From: Streptococcus parasanguinis
Lineage (GTDB): Bacteria; Bacillota; Bacilli; Lactobacillales; Streptococcaceae
Direction: 5' to 3'
DNA: 64,000 nt
NCBI RefSeq assembly: GCF_018499505.1
Contig: NZ_JAHDAC010000001.1
Coordinates: 310,001-374,000, forward strand
Part shown: positions 19,476 to 27,995 of the stretch, one piece after another
How the letters are laid out: the number at the start of each line of letters is the position of its first letter
Position numbering within the stretch: position 1 is the stretch's first letter
Notes under the pieces: model-generated
Told to the model about the DNA's origin: nothing
Database searches by the model: none
Seen by the model: only the letters and a program-made list of their open reading frames with translations
Position numbers and translations under genes: made by a program

Positions 19476-20318
19476 ATGACGAAAATTGCTTTACTTTCAG
19501 ATATTCATGGAAATACGACAGCTTTGGAAGCTGTCCTAGAGGATAGTCGAAAAGCCAAGGTGGATGAATATTGGCTCTTAGGAGATAGTTTGATGCCTGG
19601 AACAGGCAGACGGGCCCTCTTGGAGATGTTAGAGGAGTTACCGATTACGGTCAAAGTCCTCGGAAACTGGGAAGATAGTCTTTGGCGGGCCATGAGGGGG
19701 ATGTTGGATGAGACCAGACCCAGTCATCGCTACCTCATGCGCCAGTGTCAATATATTCTGGAAGAAATCACACCCCAGGAAATTGAAGACATGCAGAAAA
19801 CGCCCATGCAGGTCCATAGAGAAATCGCAGGTTTAAAGATCGGCATTACCCACCACTTACCTGATAAGAATTGGGGTCGCGAATTGATCCACATTGGTGA
19901 GCAGAAGGATTTTGATCGCTTGGTGACAAACCCGTCTTGTGATATTGCAGTCTACGGACACATTCACCAGCAGTTTTTCCGTTACGGGACAGGCGGAGAA
20001 CTGATCATCAATCCTGGCTCGATCGGTCAGCCTTTCTTTTTGGAAAAGAATCTTCGCAAGGACCTTCGAGCCATGTATGCTATTCTTGAATTTGATCAAA
20101 TGGGGCTAAAAGATGTCGATTTTAGACGGGTGGACTATGATGTCCAAAAAGAACTGCAACTCGCAAAAGACCTCCATCTTCCTTATTACCAAGTGTATTA
20201 TGAAAGTTTGGTCAATGGCATTCATCATACCCACAATCATGAGCTCCTTCATGAAATTGAGCAGAGAGAAGGTCATGATCGAGAAATCGATGCTTGGCTA
20301 GTGGACTTCTTCCAATAG
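19476..20318 (+). CDS. calcineurin-like metallophosphoesterase
   Basis: 280 residues with metal motifs SDIHGN (about 8-13), LGDS, GNWE, and GHIH near 165. These bind two metals and define phosphoesterases such as YfcE/PrpE types. Start ATG 19476 follows AGAAGGAGA; the longer frame from 19335 runs through a terminator and a TATAAT and is rejected. Substrate unknown. Confidence 0.85.
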   Translation: MTKIALLSDIHGNTTALEAVLEDSRKAKVDEYWLLGDSLMPGTGRRALLEMLEELPITVKVLGNWEDSLWRAMRGMLDETRPSHRYLMRQCQYILEEITPQEIEDMQKTPMQVHREIAGLKIGITHHLPDKNWGRELIHIGEQKDFDRLVTNPSCDIAVYGHIHQQFFRYGTGGELIINPGSIGQPFFLEKNLRKDLRAMYAILEFDQMGLKDVDFRRVDYDVQKELQLAKDLHLPYYQVYYESLVNGIHHTHNHELLHEIEQREGHDREIDAWLVDFFQ

Positions 20319-20326
20319 TGTAACTG

Positions 20327-20354
20327 TTGACATTACAACTAAAAATAGTATAAT
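20327..20354 (+). promoter_or_regulatory. promoter of Rrf2-type regulator
   Basis: TTGACA (20327-20332), 16 bp, TATAAT (20349-20354). GTAA/TTAC inverted sequences overlap the -35, a possible autoregulatory site. Confidence 0.65.
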
Positions 20355-20429
20355 AGGAATAACGAAAGTCGTCCCTTGACGGTTGTTCAATAGACTCTAC
20401 CTTCAAAACGGGTAGAAAGGAGTAAAGTT

Positions 20430-20879
20430 ATGCAAATTTCGAGTCGCTTTACCATTGGGACTCATGTCTTGATCATGATTGCTCTACAAGGAGAAAAAAC
20501 AAAAGTAACCAGTGATTTTTTGGCAGGAAGTGTCGGCGTGAACCCTGTTATTATTCGAAAGACCTTGTCTCAGTTGAAAAAAGCTGGATTGATTCATGTA
20601 GCGCGTGGGACAGGAGGAGCTGAACTCGCTAAAGCAGCCGAAGAGATCAGTCTGCTGGATATCTATCAAGCGGTAGAATGCTTAGGTTCGACAGGTCAAT
20701 TATTTGGTTTTCATGACAATCCGAATCCAGCCTGCCCAATTGGCCACAATATCCATAATGTTTTAGATGGAAAGCTTGAGGATATTCAGACTGCTATGGA
20801 AAAAGAAATGTCTCAAACCACTCTAAAAGACGTAGTGGAAGATACGCAGAAAAGAATGAATCTCGAATCGGTTTCATAA
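20430..20879 (+). CDS. Rrf2-family transcriptional regulator
   Basis: 149 residues. Winged-helix start MQISSRFTIGTHVLIMIAL and recognition region VNPVIIRKTLSQLKKAGL are typical of Rrf2 (YwnA-like). A single Cys in NPNPACPIG remains, not the three-Cys [Fe-S] set of IscR, so it may sense thiol or oxidative state differently. Monocistronic, with its own promoter and terminator. Confidence 0.88.
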   Translation: MQISSRFTIGTHVLIMIALQGEKTKVTSDFLAGSVGVNPVIIRKTLSQLKKAGLIHVARGTGGAELAKAAEEISLLDIYQAVECLGSTGQLFGFHDNPNPACPIGHNIHNVLDGKLEDIQTAMEKEMSQTTLKDVVEDTQKRMNLESVS

Positions 20880-20881
20880 GA

Positions 20882-20919
20882 AAAAGATCGAAGAAGTATA
20901 AGCTTCTTCGATCTTTTTT
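20882..20919 (+). terminator. terminator of Rrf2 gene
   Basis: Perfect stem AAAGATCGAAGAAG / CTTCTTCGATCTTT around TATAAG, followed by T's. Confidence 0.9.
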
Positions 20920-20944
20920 GCTGAGATCGGAACTTGAACCTCTA

Positions 20945-21112
20945 TTAGTCTATAGCTTTTGCCCACTTTTTGGATAAGTGGTGAGAAAAACTAGAGAGAG
21001 CAAAGTTAAAGAGAAAATAGACTGCTACGATCAATAAGTAGAGAGTAAAGATTTGCGAGGGTTCAAAATAACCTCTTATTAGAATTTGCCAGCTTCCAGA
21101 CAGGTGAACGGC
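20945..21112 (-). pseudogene. remnant of amino-acid ABC transporter permease C-terminus
   Basis: Minus-strand frame 21112 to stop 20945-20947 encodes 55 residues without a start. The segment FEPSQIFTLYLLIVAVYFLF and the following NFALSSFSHHLSKKW match the last membrane helix and tail of HisM/GlnP-type permeases. A stop (21113-21115) closes the frame upstream, and the LPXTG gene ends 11 bp before that. The rest of the transporter is gone, so this marks a recombination edge. Confidence 0.7.
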
Positions 21113-21125
21113 TTAGAATTTTCTA

Positions 21126-22868
21126 TTATCTTTCACTCTTTCTTTTTTTGATGAGGGAGAATCCAAGGAAACCTGTTAAGGCACCCAAGAAGCTAAAGAA
21201 TACATTGCTACTAGAATCTCCGGTTTTTGGCAATCCTACTTGTTTTAAATCCATTACTGATTTAGTAACAGAATTCTGAGATGGTTGAGGATCTACAGTT
21301 CCTTCGTGAGAGAGCGGATTTTCTTTTTTAACTTCTTCTTGGCTTGGTTGAACTGGTTCAGGGACTATTGGTGAAACGGGTGTTGGAGTTGGTGTTACGG
21401 GAGTAACAGGATTATAAGCTTCCTTCACATATTCGTATACTACATGGAGCGTCCCCTCTTTCATAGGACCAATCTCTGGTGCAGATGAGGATGAAATCCC
21501 TACTAGAAGATATTTTTGTCCATTAAAAATAATATAGTCTGGGCGTTCGAGATTATTTTTTGTTGTGTTGTAGTTTTTAAGTCTACCATCCAATCCATAG
21601 ATAGAAGTCATGGCAGTATCAGTATATGTAGGTTTGATGGATTGGTTGGATCCGTTGATCACATAGTCGATCAGAACGTTTCCTTGGTAAAAAGCAGATA
21701 CGTCTTGATCAGCCATATCTTCTGTTTCAGATGCATAATACGTAATAGATTTATTTTCCTTTAAGGAAAATATTTTCACATAGTTAAAGAAAGTATCGGG
21801 ATCAATATTGGTGTCATTTGGAATTTTGGTCCAGTCCCCATTATTAGGTGTAATGTAGGTATTTGGACTTGCAACGGACTTGATGAGATGACCATCCTGT
21901 ACGTAACTTTCATCCACTAGGGTAGGATTGCCCAACCCACCATAACTTAGATTACCATCCTCATCAGCAAAATAAACCTGATTAGATTTATATTCTTCTA
22001 AACTCTGACAGCCTTCTTCATAACTGGCTATCCCACCTTCTTGGCTACATTTCCATGCAAAACGGGCATCAATCGGTAAGTATTTGATTTTTTTTGCCTC
22101 CTCTAATGGAAGTGTGATAGCTACACGAAAAGCAGTACTTTTTAGAGTTTTAGAACTAATTCCATATAAGTGAACAATTCCATCGCCAGAATAGTTATAT
22201 CCACTCTCATCCATATTAACAATTGCCGGTTTTTTTCCTGCCCTTAATTCTTCTGCTGTTGGAACAATTGAGGAATCTGAATTAAGGGTAGTAGTAGGAT
22301 CAGTGTCAGAATCCGAAACAATTTCATCAGGAAGAATGACTTTCATTGGTACATTGACGGGAACAGGATTTTCATTGGCATCTCGTGTTCCTATTAGTGT
22401 GAAATCAACTTTAGCGCCTGGAATGTCTGGAATACGGAGTCTGATATCGCGAACTGTTTGTCCATGATCGCTAGAATGCATTCCTTTAAACGCAACGGTA
22501 TAAGAATAGACAACATTCTTACCATCATCTGTTAAAGCTGCGGGATGTCCCTCAACATTGACATATCCATCTTCGTTTACGATATTACTTTTTGGAGGAG
22601 TGGCTGTACTCCTAGTAGTTTCCGAAGTGGTTGTAGCTAGAGTATAATCTCCAACACTAGAAGGAACATTGTCCTCAGCGCTCGAAGAATCATTGTTCGT
22701 TACGATAGAATGTTCTCCCTGTGGTGCATTTGCTTCAGTTGTTGATAATTCTACTGTTACAGAAGTCTCTGAACTCCTATTCTCATCAGCTTTCACAATC
22801 GTATGAGTATAAGTATTTAATACAAATACGGAAATCGATGCGATACCTAATTTCGTTAATTTTTTCAT
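21126..22868 (-). CDS. LPXTG-anchored surface protein
   Basis: 580 residues: N-terminal signal peptide (MKKLTKLGIASISVFVLNTY, cleaved near VKA-DE), a Ser/Thr-rich linker (about 30-100), a body with one likely disulfide pair (CSQEG and EEGCQ), a Pro-rich wall-spanning stretch, then LPKTG, a hydrophobic helix and KKRKSER. Sortase A should link it to peptidoglycan. I do not recognise the body. Start ATG 22868 follows TAGGAG; a longer start at 22904 lacks a signal-peptide logic. Confidence 0.88.
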   Translation of the reverse strand: MKKLTKLGIASISVFVLNTYTHTIVKADENRSSETSVTVELSTTEANAPQGEHSIVTNNDSSSAEDNVPSSVGDYTLATTTSETTRSTATPPKSNIVNEDGYVNVEGHPAALTDDGKNVVYSYTVAFKGMHSSDHGQTVRDIRLRIPDIPGAKVDFTLIGTRDANENPVPVNVPMKVILPDEIVSDSDTDPTTTLNSDSSIVPTAEELRAGKKPAIVNMDESGYNYSGDGIVHLYGISSKTLKSTAFRVAITLPLEEAKKIKYLPIDARFAWKCSQEGGIASYEEGCQSLEEYKSNQVYFADEDGNLSYGGLGNPTLVDESYVQDGHLIKSVASPNTYITPNNGDWTKIPNDTNIDPDTFFNYVKIFSLKENKSITYYASETEDMADQDVSAFYQGNVLIDYVINGSNQSIKPTYTDTAMTSIYGLDGRLKNYNTTKNNLERPDYIIFNGQKYLLVGISSSSAPEIGPMKEGTLHVVYEYVKEAYNPVTPVTPTPTPVSPIVPEPVQPSQEEVKKENPLSHEGTVDPQPSQNSVTKSVMDLKQVGLPKTGDSSSNVFFSFLGALTGFLGFSLIKKRKSER

Positions 22869-23412
22869 ATGATGAGGTCTCCTAAATGTAATCAAAATTT
22901 CCATTATAAAAATAGAAATTTGTTAAACTTTTCATCTGCATTATAAACTAAAATCGGTTGATTTACAATCAATTATTTATAGTATAATAGCTGTTTTTCC
23001 TGTACAAAAAGAAAATAATTAGAAAGTGACTAAGCTATTCAATAAAAAAATTAAGTTGTGAATTCCGAAGCATCTTGTTAAAGAAGAAGTAAGGAGGATA
23101 TGGATGGATTTCTATGCAAGAAAAACTGACTAAGGCATCATTCATTTATAAAGAAGGACTTAAAGATGTTCTATGGATGATTCATCGATTTTTCAGGAAA
23201 TAGGAAGAACATTTGATGACAATGGAAAATTCTAGGGACGAGGTTCAAATAGGGTGTACTTTTTTGCAGTTCATAGAGGTTATCTTATTTAAATAAGATA
23301 ATTTTTTATTTCTAAGTTCTTTCAAAGAGGTTATATGACCTCTTTTGAAAGAAGGCTATAAGATTCACGTTTCAATAAAGTCTTATACTATCTTTTTTGA
23401 TTATATTGAAAA
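22869..23412. other. 544-bp gap without a confident gene, two hairpins
   Basis: AT-rich upstream region of the LPXTG gene. A strong AAGGAGG (23091-23097) precedes ATGs in three frames (23100, 23104, 23114); the longest (23114) gives only 29 basic residues. Two hairpins follow: TTATCTTATTT/AAATAAGATAA with T6 (23280-23307) and TTCTTTCAAAGAGGT / ACCTCTTTTGAAAGAA (23317-23353). Likely remains of a lost gene. Confidence 0.5.
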
Positions 23413-23587
23413 GAGGCTGGGACAAAAGTCCTAGCCTCTCAATTGTTTTTGGATTGTCGAGCAAGACGCAGTGGTTGAGTGGGCTCTACTACGCTGATTT
23501 CATCAGCTTTTACAGCCCTACTCAACTGTGCGGAGGTGGGACGACGAAATCGAATTCTAACGAATTACCGATTTTTGTCCCACTCTC
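23413..23587 (-). repeat. 175-bp interspersed repeat, copy 2
   Basis: Same element as 14178-14352 with three differences, same orientation, and again placed right after the stop of a minus-strand gene (23604) so that its terminator stem ends that transcript. Confidence 0.85.
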
Positions 23588-23603
23588 TAAAATGAGATAA
23601 TAT

Positions 23604-24230
23604 TTAGTACATGAATATTAAGGCGTAATATAAATTTAAAAAAATATCACGTACATAAGAAGTTGAACCGACTTTTCGTCCATTTGAATAAGTGACTACG
23701 ACTTCTTTAATTTTTCTTGATTGAGCAGGGTCATAATATTGAGTTAATTTTACGGTAACTTTACTGTTCACTAAAGAAGCAACCCCAAGTGCAAGACTTG
23801 CTCCACTAGTATAAGAGCTTGCTGGACTCGGTATTAAAGCAATCAAACCTAAGATAAATGATTGTACTGACTGGAGATATCCTAAATTATATGTGACGGT
23901 TGTGACATAATTCCAAACACCAGGACGAAGTCCTGAAGCAACTAAGAAATCAGTACTAGAAAATGCTGGAATATAATCAGCACCATTGTCATTGTTTATG
24001 TCAACATAAGAGAGTGTACCATCAATATCTGTGAGTAAGCCAGTATCTCTGTTTAAATAAGCTGATAAACCTGTTTCTTGATTAGTTGCAGAAATTACAT
24101 TCCCATTTTCTGTAACTGTATAATTTCCAACATTATATATATCAGCATTTACTGGTTTGGAAAATATAAAGCAAAATACAACTCCTAAAGACAGAGCTAT
24201 TAGTACCCAAATACTTCTCCTAGCTTTCAT
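23604..24230 (-). CDS. secreted protein of unknown function
   Basis: 208 residues. A signal peptide (MKARRSIWVLIALSLGVVFC, cleaved near VNA-DI) precedes a Thr/Asn-rich domain (TVTENGNVISATNQETGLSA), a hydrophobic Ser/Gly/Ala stretch (about 120-155) and a C-terminal part with YYDPAQSRKIKEVVVTYSNG. No anchor motif. It starts 5 bp after a broken two-helix membrane ORF. Secreted protein plus small membrane partner is a layout seen with bacteriocins and their immunity proteins, but I see no decisive motif. Confidence 0.75.
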   Translation of the reverse strand: MKARRSIWVLIALSLGVVFCFIFSKPVNADIYNVGNYTVTENGNVISATNQETGLSAYLNRDTGLLTDIDGTLSYVDINNDNGADYIPAFSSTDFLVASGLRPGVWNYVTTVTYNLGYLQSVQSFILGLIALIPSPASSYTSGASLALGVASLVNSKVTVKLTQYYDPAQSRKIKEVVVTYSNGRKVGSTSYVRDIFLNLYYALIFMY

Positions 24231-24234
24231 AACC

Positions 24235-24392
24235 TTACTTCTTTTCTAATTTTACTATATTGGTTAAAAAAACAATAATCCCTAATATGCCAGAAAGTAC
24301 TAAAAAATATTCCCATTTTTAAAACCATAATATGATAAAAGTATACTACCCAATATAAAAACAATAGAAAAAAATAATCCCAAATTTTTCAT
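24235..24392 (-). pseudogene. two-helix small membrane protein, frameshifted
   Basis: ATG 24392 has AAAGGAG upstream and reads MKNLGLFFSIVFILGSILLS and YYGFKN before stopping. The next frame continues WEYFLVLSGILGIIVFLTNI and VKLEKK to TAA 24235-24237. One extra A in the A5 run between them gives a single 52-residue two-helix protein. The end lies 5 bp before the secreted-protein start. Deletion, sequencing error or slippage cannot be told apart here. Confidence 0.6.
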
Positions 24393-24997
24393 ATTATAAC
24401 TTTCTCCTTTCTCTTTGCTAAATTAAACCACACAAAGGATAAAAATGTTAAATCTTTATTGTTGTATTATAATTTATCTAGTGGAACTAGTGCTTTTTTA
24501 ACATAAGTAAATATTACCCTTTACATATATTAAGTAAACACTCAAATTTTCTATTGAATAAGAATAAATGCTAGTATTAATTAACAATGCATCTTTTAAT
24601 CCTTTTCATTTAAACATGACGGGGAGTCATATACCTACTTCTCTTCTCTCTATAATAATCGAAGCGCTTTTATCTAGTTGTATTGTATCTCTAAAGGATT
24701 TAAAAACCAATGATTAGAATAACAAAATAGAATAAATTTCTCAGAATGAATACAAATCCTATCTGCAGTAAAAAAATTGACCTGTTGGAGGTTGTTAGTT
24801 TTATAGTGAAAACTCTTAGGAATACTGATGTAGCGCTATTCTTAAGAGACTTTTACTTTCTCTAGTAAAAGACAAAGACTGAAGAAAATTTTCCAAAATG
24901 GACTTTTTCTTCAGCCTGTATATTTCTAAATTTCTATTCTTAGTATATGTATTAAATAACTGTAACATTTTTCTAGTGTAATATTATTATAGGAGGC
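24393..24997. other. 605-bp AT-rich gap with three hairpins
   Basis: Divergent region between the small membrane ORF (minus) and the lipoprotein gene (plus). Three neighbouring hairpins occur at about 24813-24848 (CTCTTAGGAATA/TATTCTTAAGAG), 24848-24872 (CTTTTACT/AGTAAAAG) and 24877-24915 (CTGAAGAAAA/TTTTTCTTCAG). No ORF of note. Confidence 0.5.
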
Positions 24998-25372
24998 TTG
25001 CAAAATGAAAAACTAATTACTTTGTTAATTATAGGAATTGCTACTATATTTCTAATATCGTGTTCCAAACAAAATACTCTTAATGGAAAGTATTATGATA
25101 TTTATGATGGTAAAGCTAAACTTATCTTAGAGTTTAATGAAAATGGTGGAAGATTCTACGAGATTGAAACTCGTGCTATAACTAATGTTGATACAAAAAA
25201 CAAGAGTTTTACATTTTCTGTTAATAGTCGTGACATTGTCGTTACCTATGATTTAAAAGCAGGTGGTAATTTAAAATATGATACAGGCAGTTATTTTACT
25301 TCTAGCAATAAAAACACTGCATACAAAAAGGATAGTGAAGCTTATAAAAAGGCACTAAAAATCACCAAATGA
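24998..25372 (+). CDS. small lipoprotein, start region disturbed
   Basis: About 122-124 residues: a hydrophobic leader (LITLLIIGIATIFLI) with lipobox ISC, then a small beta-rich domain of unknown family. The frame's only start is TTG 24998, 1 nt after AGGAGG, too close to work well. ATG 25005 has ideal spacing but is shifted: it reads M-K-N-stop, and one more A in its A5 run would give MKKLITLLIIG. So a one-base loss or sequencing error is likely. Membrane-anchored outside the cell if made. Confidence 0.65.
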   Translation: MQNEKLITLLIIGIATIFLISCSKQNTLNGKYYDIYDGKAKLILEFNENGGRFYEIETRAITNVDTKNKSFTFSVNSRDIVVTYDLKAGGNLKYDTGSYFTSSNKNTAYKKDSEAYKKALKITK

Positions 25373-25539
25373 GGTGTTGGTTTAGTGTACACTTTTTTTC
25401 ACTAAACTTTAGTTCAAAAAGAAGGCAATTCCCGTAGTTTAACTATGGAATTCAATCAAATACCTTGATATACTTCACAAATGGTAGAAAAGGACTTAGT
25501 CCTGTACAGTACAGAACTAAATCCTTTAATTAAATTATT

Positions 25540-25564
25540 TGTCTAATTTTTTTGGGTCAGTACA
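25540..25564. mobile_element. relic of an IS3-type end
   Basis: TGTCTAATTTTTTTGGGTC plus AGTACA matches the right end of the 55-bp element at 13185-13209. TTTAGTG occurs at 25380-25386 and just after the relic, possibly a decayed boundary. A hairpin (AAAGGA/TCCTTT) lies at about 25482-25526. No transposase. Confidence 0.4.
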
Positions 25565-25606
25565 CTTTAGTGACCTGATTCTTTTTTGTAATTGATTGCA
25601 AAAGGA

Positions 25607-26689
25607 TTAGTCAAAGTAAAGTAAGTCTTTGCTGGTTTCTGTGAAGAGTCCAAATCCGTCTTTTGTGACGTAACCACAATCTTCAATACGGACACCGACT
25701 TTACCTGGAATATAGATTCCTGGTTCAACTGAGAAGCACATGCCTTCTTCAAGCACCATGTCATTTCCTTCCATAATAGAAGGGAATTCATGCACATCCA
25801 TACCGATCCCGTGTCCGAGGCGGTGGTTGAAGTACTCACCATAACCAGCTTTTTCGATGACTCTCCGTGCAGCACGGTCTACGTCATGTGCTGTTACACC
25901 TGGTTTGATCATGTCAATGGCTGCTTGTTGAGCTTCTAACGTCAAGTGGTAGATTTCTTTTTTGAAATCATCTGGTTTTCCAACTGCAACAGTACGAGTC
26001 ATATCAGACGCATAACCATTCACCATACAGCCAAGGTCAAAGAGCAAGAGGGCATCGTTTTCGACTTTGTTGCTTCCAGGAATTCCGTGTGGGTTAGCTG
26101 CATTATTTCCAGTCAAGACCATGGTTTCAAAGCTCATTTCATAACCCAAGCGTTTGATACCAAAGTCGATTTCTGCTACGATATCAGTTTCTGTTTTATC
26201 CAGTGAGATGGCGTCGAATCCCATATTGACAGCCTTATCTGCATATTGACCAGCCACCAACATTTTTTGGATCTCATCAGCAGATTTGATCAAGCGCATC
26301 CGGTTAATCCGTGGTGTCAAGTTGGTGAATTGAGCCTTTTCAAAGACAGTACGCAAGCCATTGTATTTGGTAAGGATCAAGTTATCATATTCAAGTGCAA
26401 CGGTTTTAGCATCTGGTTTTGCGATAGCCCCTTTAATCTTTTCCCAAGGGTTTTCAGAATCCACATAGCCAACCACTTGGAAATCCACAACTGCAGTCGC
26501 CCGTTCCACTTCAAGTGCAGGAACGAAGAGAAGTGGTTCGTGGTCTGTGTAAATGAACAAGAAGAGTTGACGTTCGTGGGGATCACTGTAAAATCCAGTC
26601 AGGTAATTGATGGTGACAGGATCGGATACAACAGCGACATCTGTTTTTTCAGTTTCAAGAAAATCGACGATTTGATCTAATTTAGACAT
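25607..26689 (-). CDS. pepQ: Xaa-Pro dipeptidase PepQ
   Basis: 360 residues of the M24B creatinase fold: N-terminal domain to about 130, then metal ligands in LLFDLGC, SDMTRT, HRLGHGIGMDVHE, SVEPGIYIPG and RIEDCG. It splits dipeptides with C-terminal proline. It is divergent from ccpA, the conserved arrangement in streptococci and lactococci. Confidence 0.95.
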   Translation of the reverse strand: MSKLDQIVDFLETEKTDVAVVSDPVTINYLTGFYSDPHERQLFLFIYTDHEPLLFVPALEVERATAVVDFQVVGYVDSENPWEKIKGAIAKPDAKTVALEYDNLILTKYNGLRTVFEKAQFTNLTPRINRMRLIKSADEIQKMLVAGQYADKAVNMGFDAISLDKTETDIVAEIDFGIKRLGYEMSFETMVLTGNNAANPHGIPGSNKVENDALLLFDLGCMVNGYASDMTRTVAVGKPDDFKKEIYHLTLEAQQAAIDMIKPGVTAHDVDRAARRVIEKAGYGEYFNHRLGHGIGMDVHEFPSIMEGNDMVLEEGMCFSVEPGIYIPGKVGVRIEDCGYVTKDGFGLFTETSKDLLYFD

Positions 26690-26769
26690 AATGCTACCTT
26701 CTTTCTATGGATCTATTTTGTCAAATTTTCCCCAAAAAAGCAAGAGTTTACAAAATTTTACCAAAATAC

Positions 26770-26798
26770 TTGAAAGTGTTTACAATCCATGATAAAAT
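26770..26798 (+). promoter_or_regulatory. ccpA promoter with cre-like site
   Basis: TTGAAA (26770-26775), 17 bp, TAAAAT (26793-26798). TGAAAGTGTTTACA (26771-26784) overlaps the -35 and resembles the catabolite-responsive element, so CcpA may repress itself and pepQ. Confidence 0.6.
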
Positions 26799-26849
26799 AG
26801 GATTAATTAGAGAGTGAAAACGAAATTTTCAATAATGAAAGGAAATCTT

Positions 26850-27854
26850 ATGAATACAGACGATACAGTAACGATTTATGATGTCGCCCGTGAAGCAGGG
26901 GTTTCAATGGCAACCGTTAGTCGTGTAGTGAATGGAAATAAGAACGTTAAAGAAAATACACGTAAAAAAGTATTAGAAGTGATCGAACGCTTGGATTACC
27001 GTCCAAATGCTGTTGCGCGTGGTCTTGCTAGTAAGAAAACAACAACAGTCGGTGTTGTGATTCCAAACATCACGAACAGCTATTTCTCTACATTGGCTAA
27101 GGGGATCGATGATATTGCTGAAATGTACAAGTACAATATTGTTCTTGCAAATAGCGATGAAGACGATGACAAAGAAGTTTCAGTGGTGAACAACCTCTTT
27201 TCAAAACAAGTGGATGGGATCATTTTCATGGGCTATCATTTGACTGAAAAGATTCGCTCAGAATTTTCACGCTCTCGGACGCCAGTTGTCCTTGCTGGGA
27301 CAGTGGATGTTGAACACCAATTACCAAGTGTCAATATCGACTACAAGCAAGCGACCGTTGATGCTGTTACACAGTTGGCAAAACACAACAAGAAAATTGC
27401 TTTTGTAAGTGGCCCATTGGTGGATGATATCAATGGAAAAATTCGTTTGACAGGTTACAAAGAAGCCTTGAAAGCGAAAAAATTGAGCTATAGCGAAGGA
27501 CTTGTGTTTGAATCCAAGTACCGTTACGATGAAGGTTATAACTTGGCAGAACGCATCATTGCGTCAAAAGCAACAGCTGCCTTTGTAACAGGGGATGAAT
27601 TGGCTGCAGGTCTCTTGAACGGCTTGTCTGATAAGGGAATCAAGGTACCAGAAGACTTTGAAATTATCACCAGCGATGATTCACAAGTAACTCGTTACAC
27701 GCGTCCAAATCTATCAACGATTGGCCAACCTTTGTATGACCTTGGTGCGATCAGTATGCGCATGTTGACCAAGATCATGCATAAAGAAGAGTTGGAAGAA
27801 CGCGAAGTACTGTTGTCTCATACGATCAACCAACGTGGAACGACCAAAAAATAA
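26850..27854 (+). CDS. ccpA: catabolite control protein A
   Basis: 334 residues, LacI/GalR family. HTH TIYDVAREAGVSMATVSRVV (about 6-25), then a periplasmic-binding-like core that binds HPr-Ser46-P. Master regulator of carbon catabolite control. ATG 26850 has GAAAGGAAA upstream and gives the conserved N-terminus; the in-frame ATG 26814 is a chance extension. Confidence 0.96.
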   Translation: MNTDDTVTIYDVAREAGVSMATVSRVVNGNKNVKENTRKKVLEVIERLDYRPNAVARGLASKKTTTVGVVIPNITNSYFSTLAKGIDDIAEMYKYNIVLANSDEDDDKEVSVVNNLFSKQVDGIIFMGYHLTEKIRSEFSRSRTPVVLAGTVDVEHQLPSVNIDYKQATVDAVTQLAKHNKKIAFVSGPLVDDINGKIRLTGYKEALKAKKLSYSEGLVFESKYRYDEGYNLAERIIASKATAAFVTGDELAAGLLNGLSDKGIKVPEDFEIITSDDSQVTRYTRPNLSTIGQPLYDLGAISMRMLTKIMHKEELEEREVLLSHTINQRGTTKK

Positions 27855-27902
27855 GGATTAGTAGACTAGAGTCTCGACTTGGGAAGACGTGTCTACTAGT
27901 CT

Positions 27903-27938
27903 AAGAGGCTAGAACAGAACTGTTCTAGCCTCTTTTTT
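27903..27938 (+). terminator. ccpA terminator
   Basis: 13-bp stem AGAGGCTAGAACAG / CTGTTCTAGCCTCT with T6. Confidence 0.9.
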
Positions 27939-27959
27939 ATACTGCAAACAGGTAGAGAC

Positions 27960-27988
27960 TTGCTGGGCACTCTTTATTTCGGTATAAT
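27960..27988 (+). promoter_or_regulatory. promoter of glycosyltransferase pair
   Basis: TTGCTG (27960-27965), 17 bp, TATAAT (27983-27988). The -10 ends only 7 bp before ATG 27996, so a transcript from it would be leaderless or nearly so. Confidence 0.55.
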
Positions 27989-27995
27989 AGAGGGT

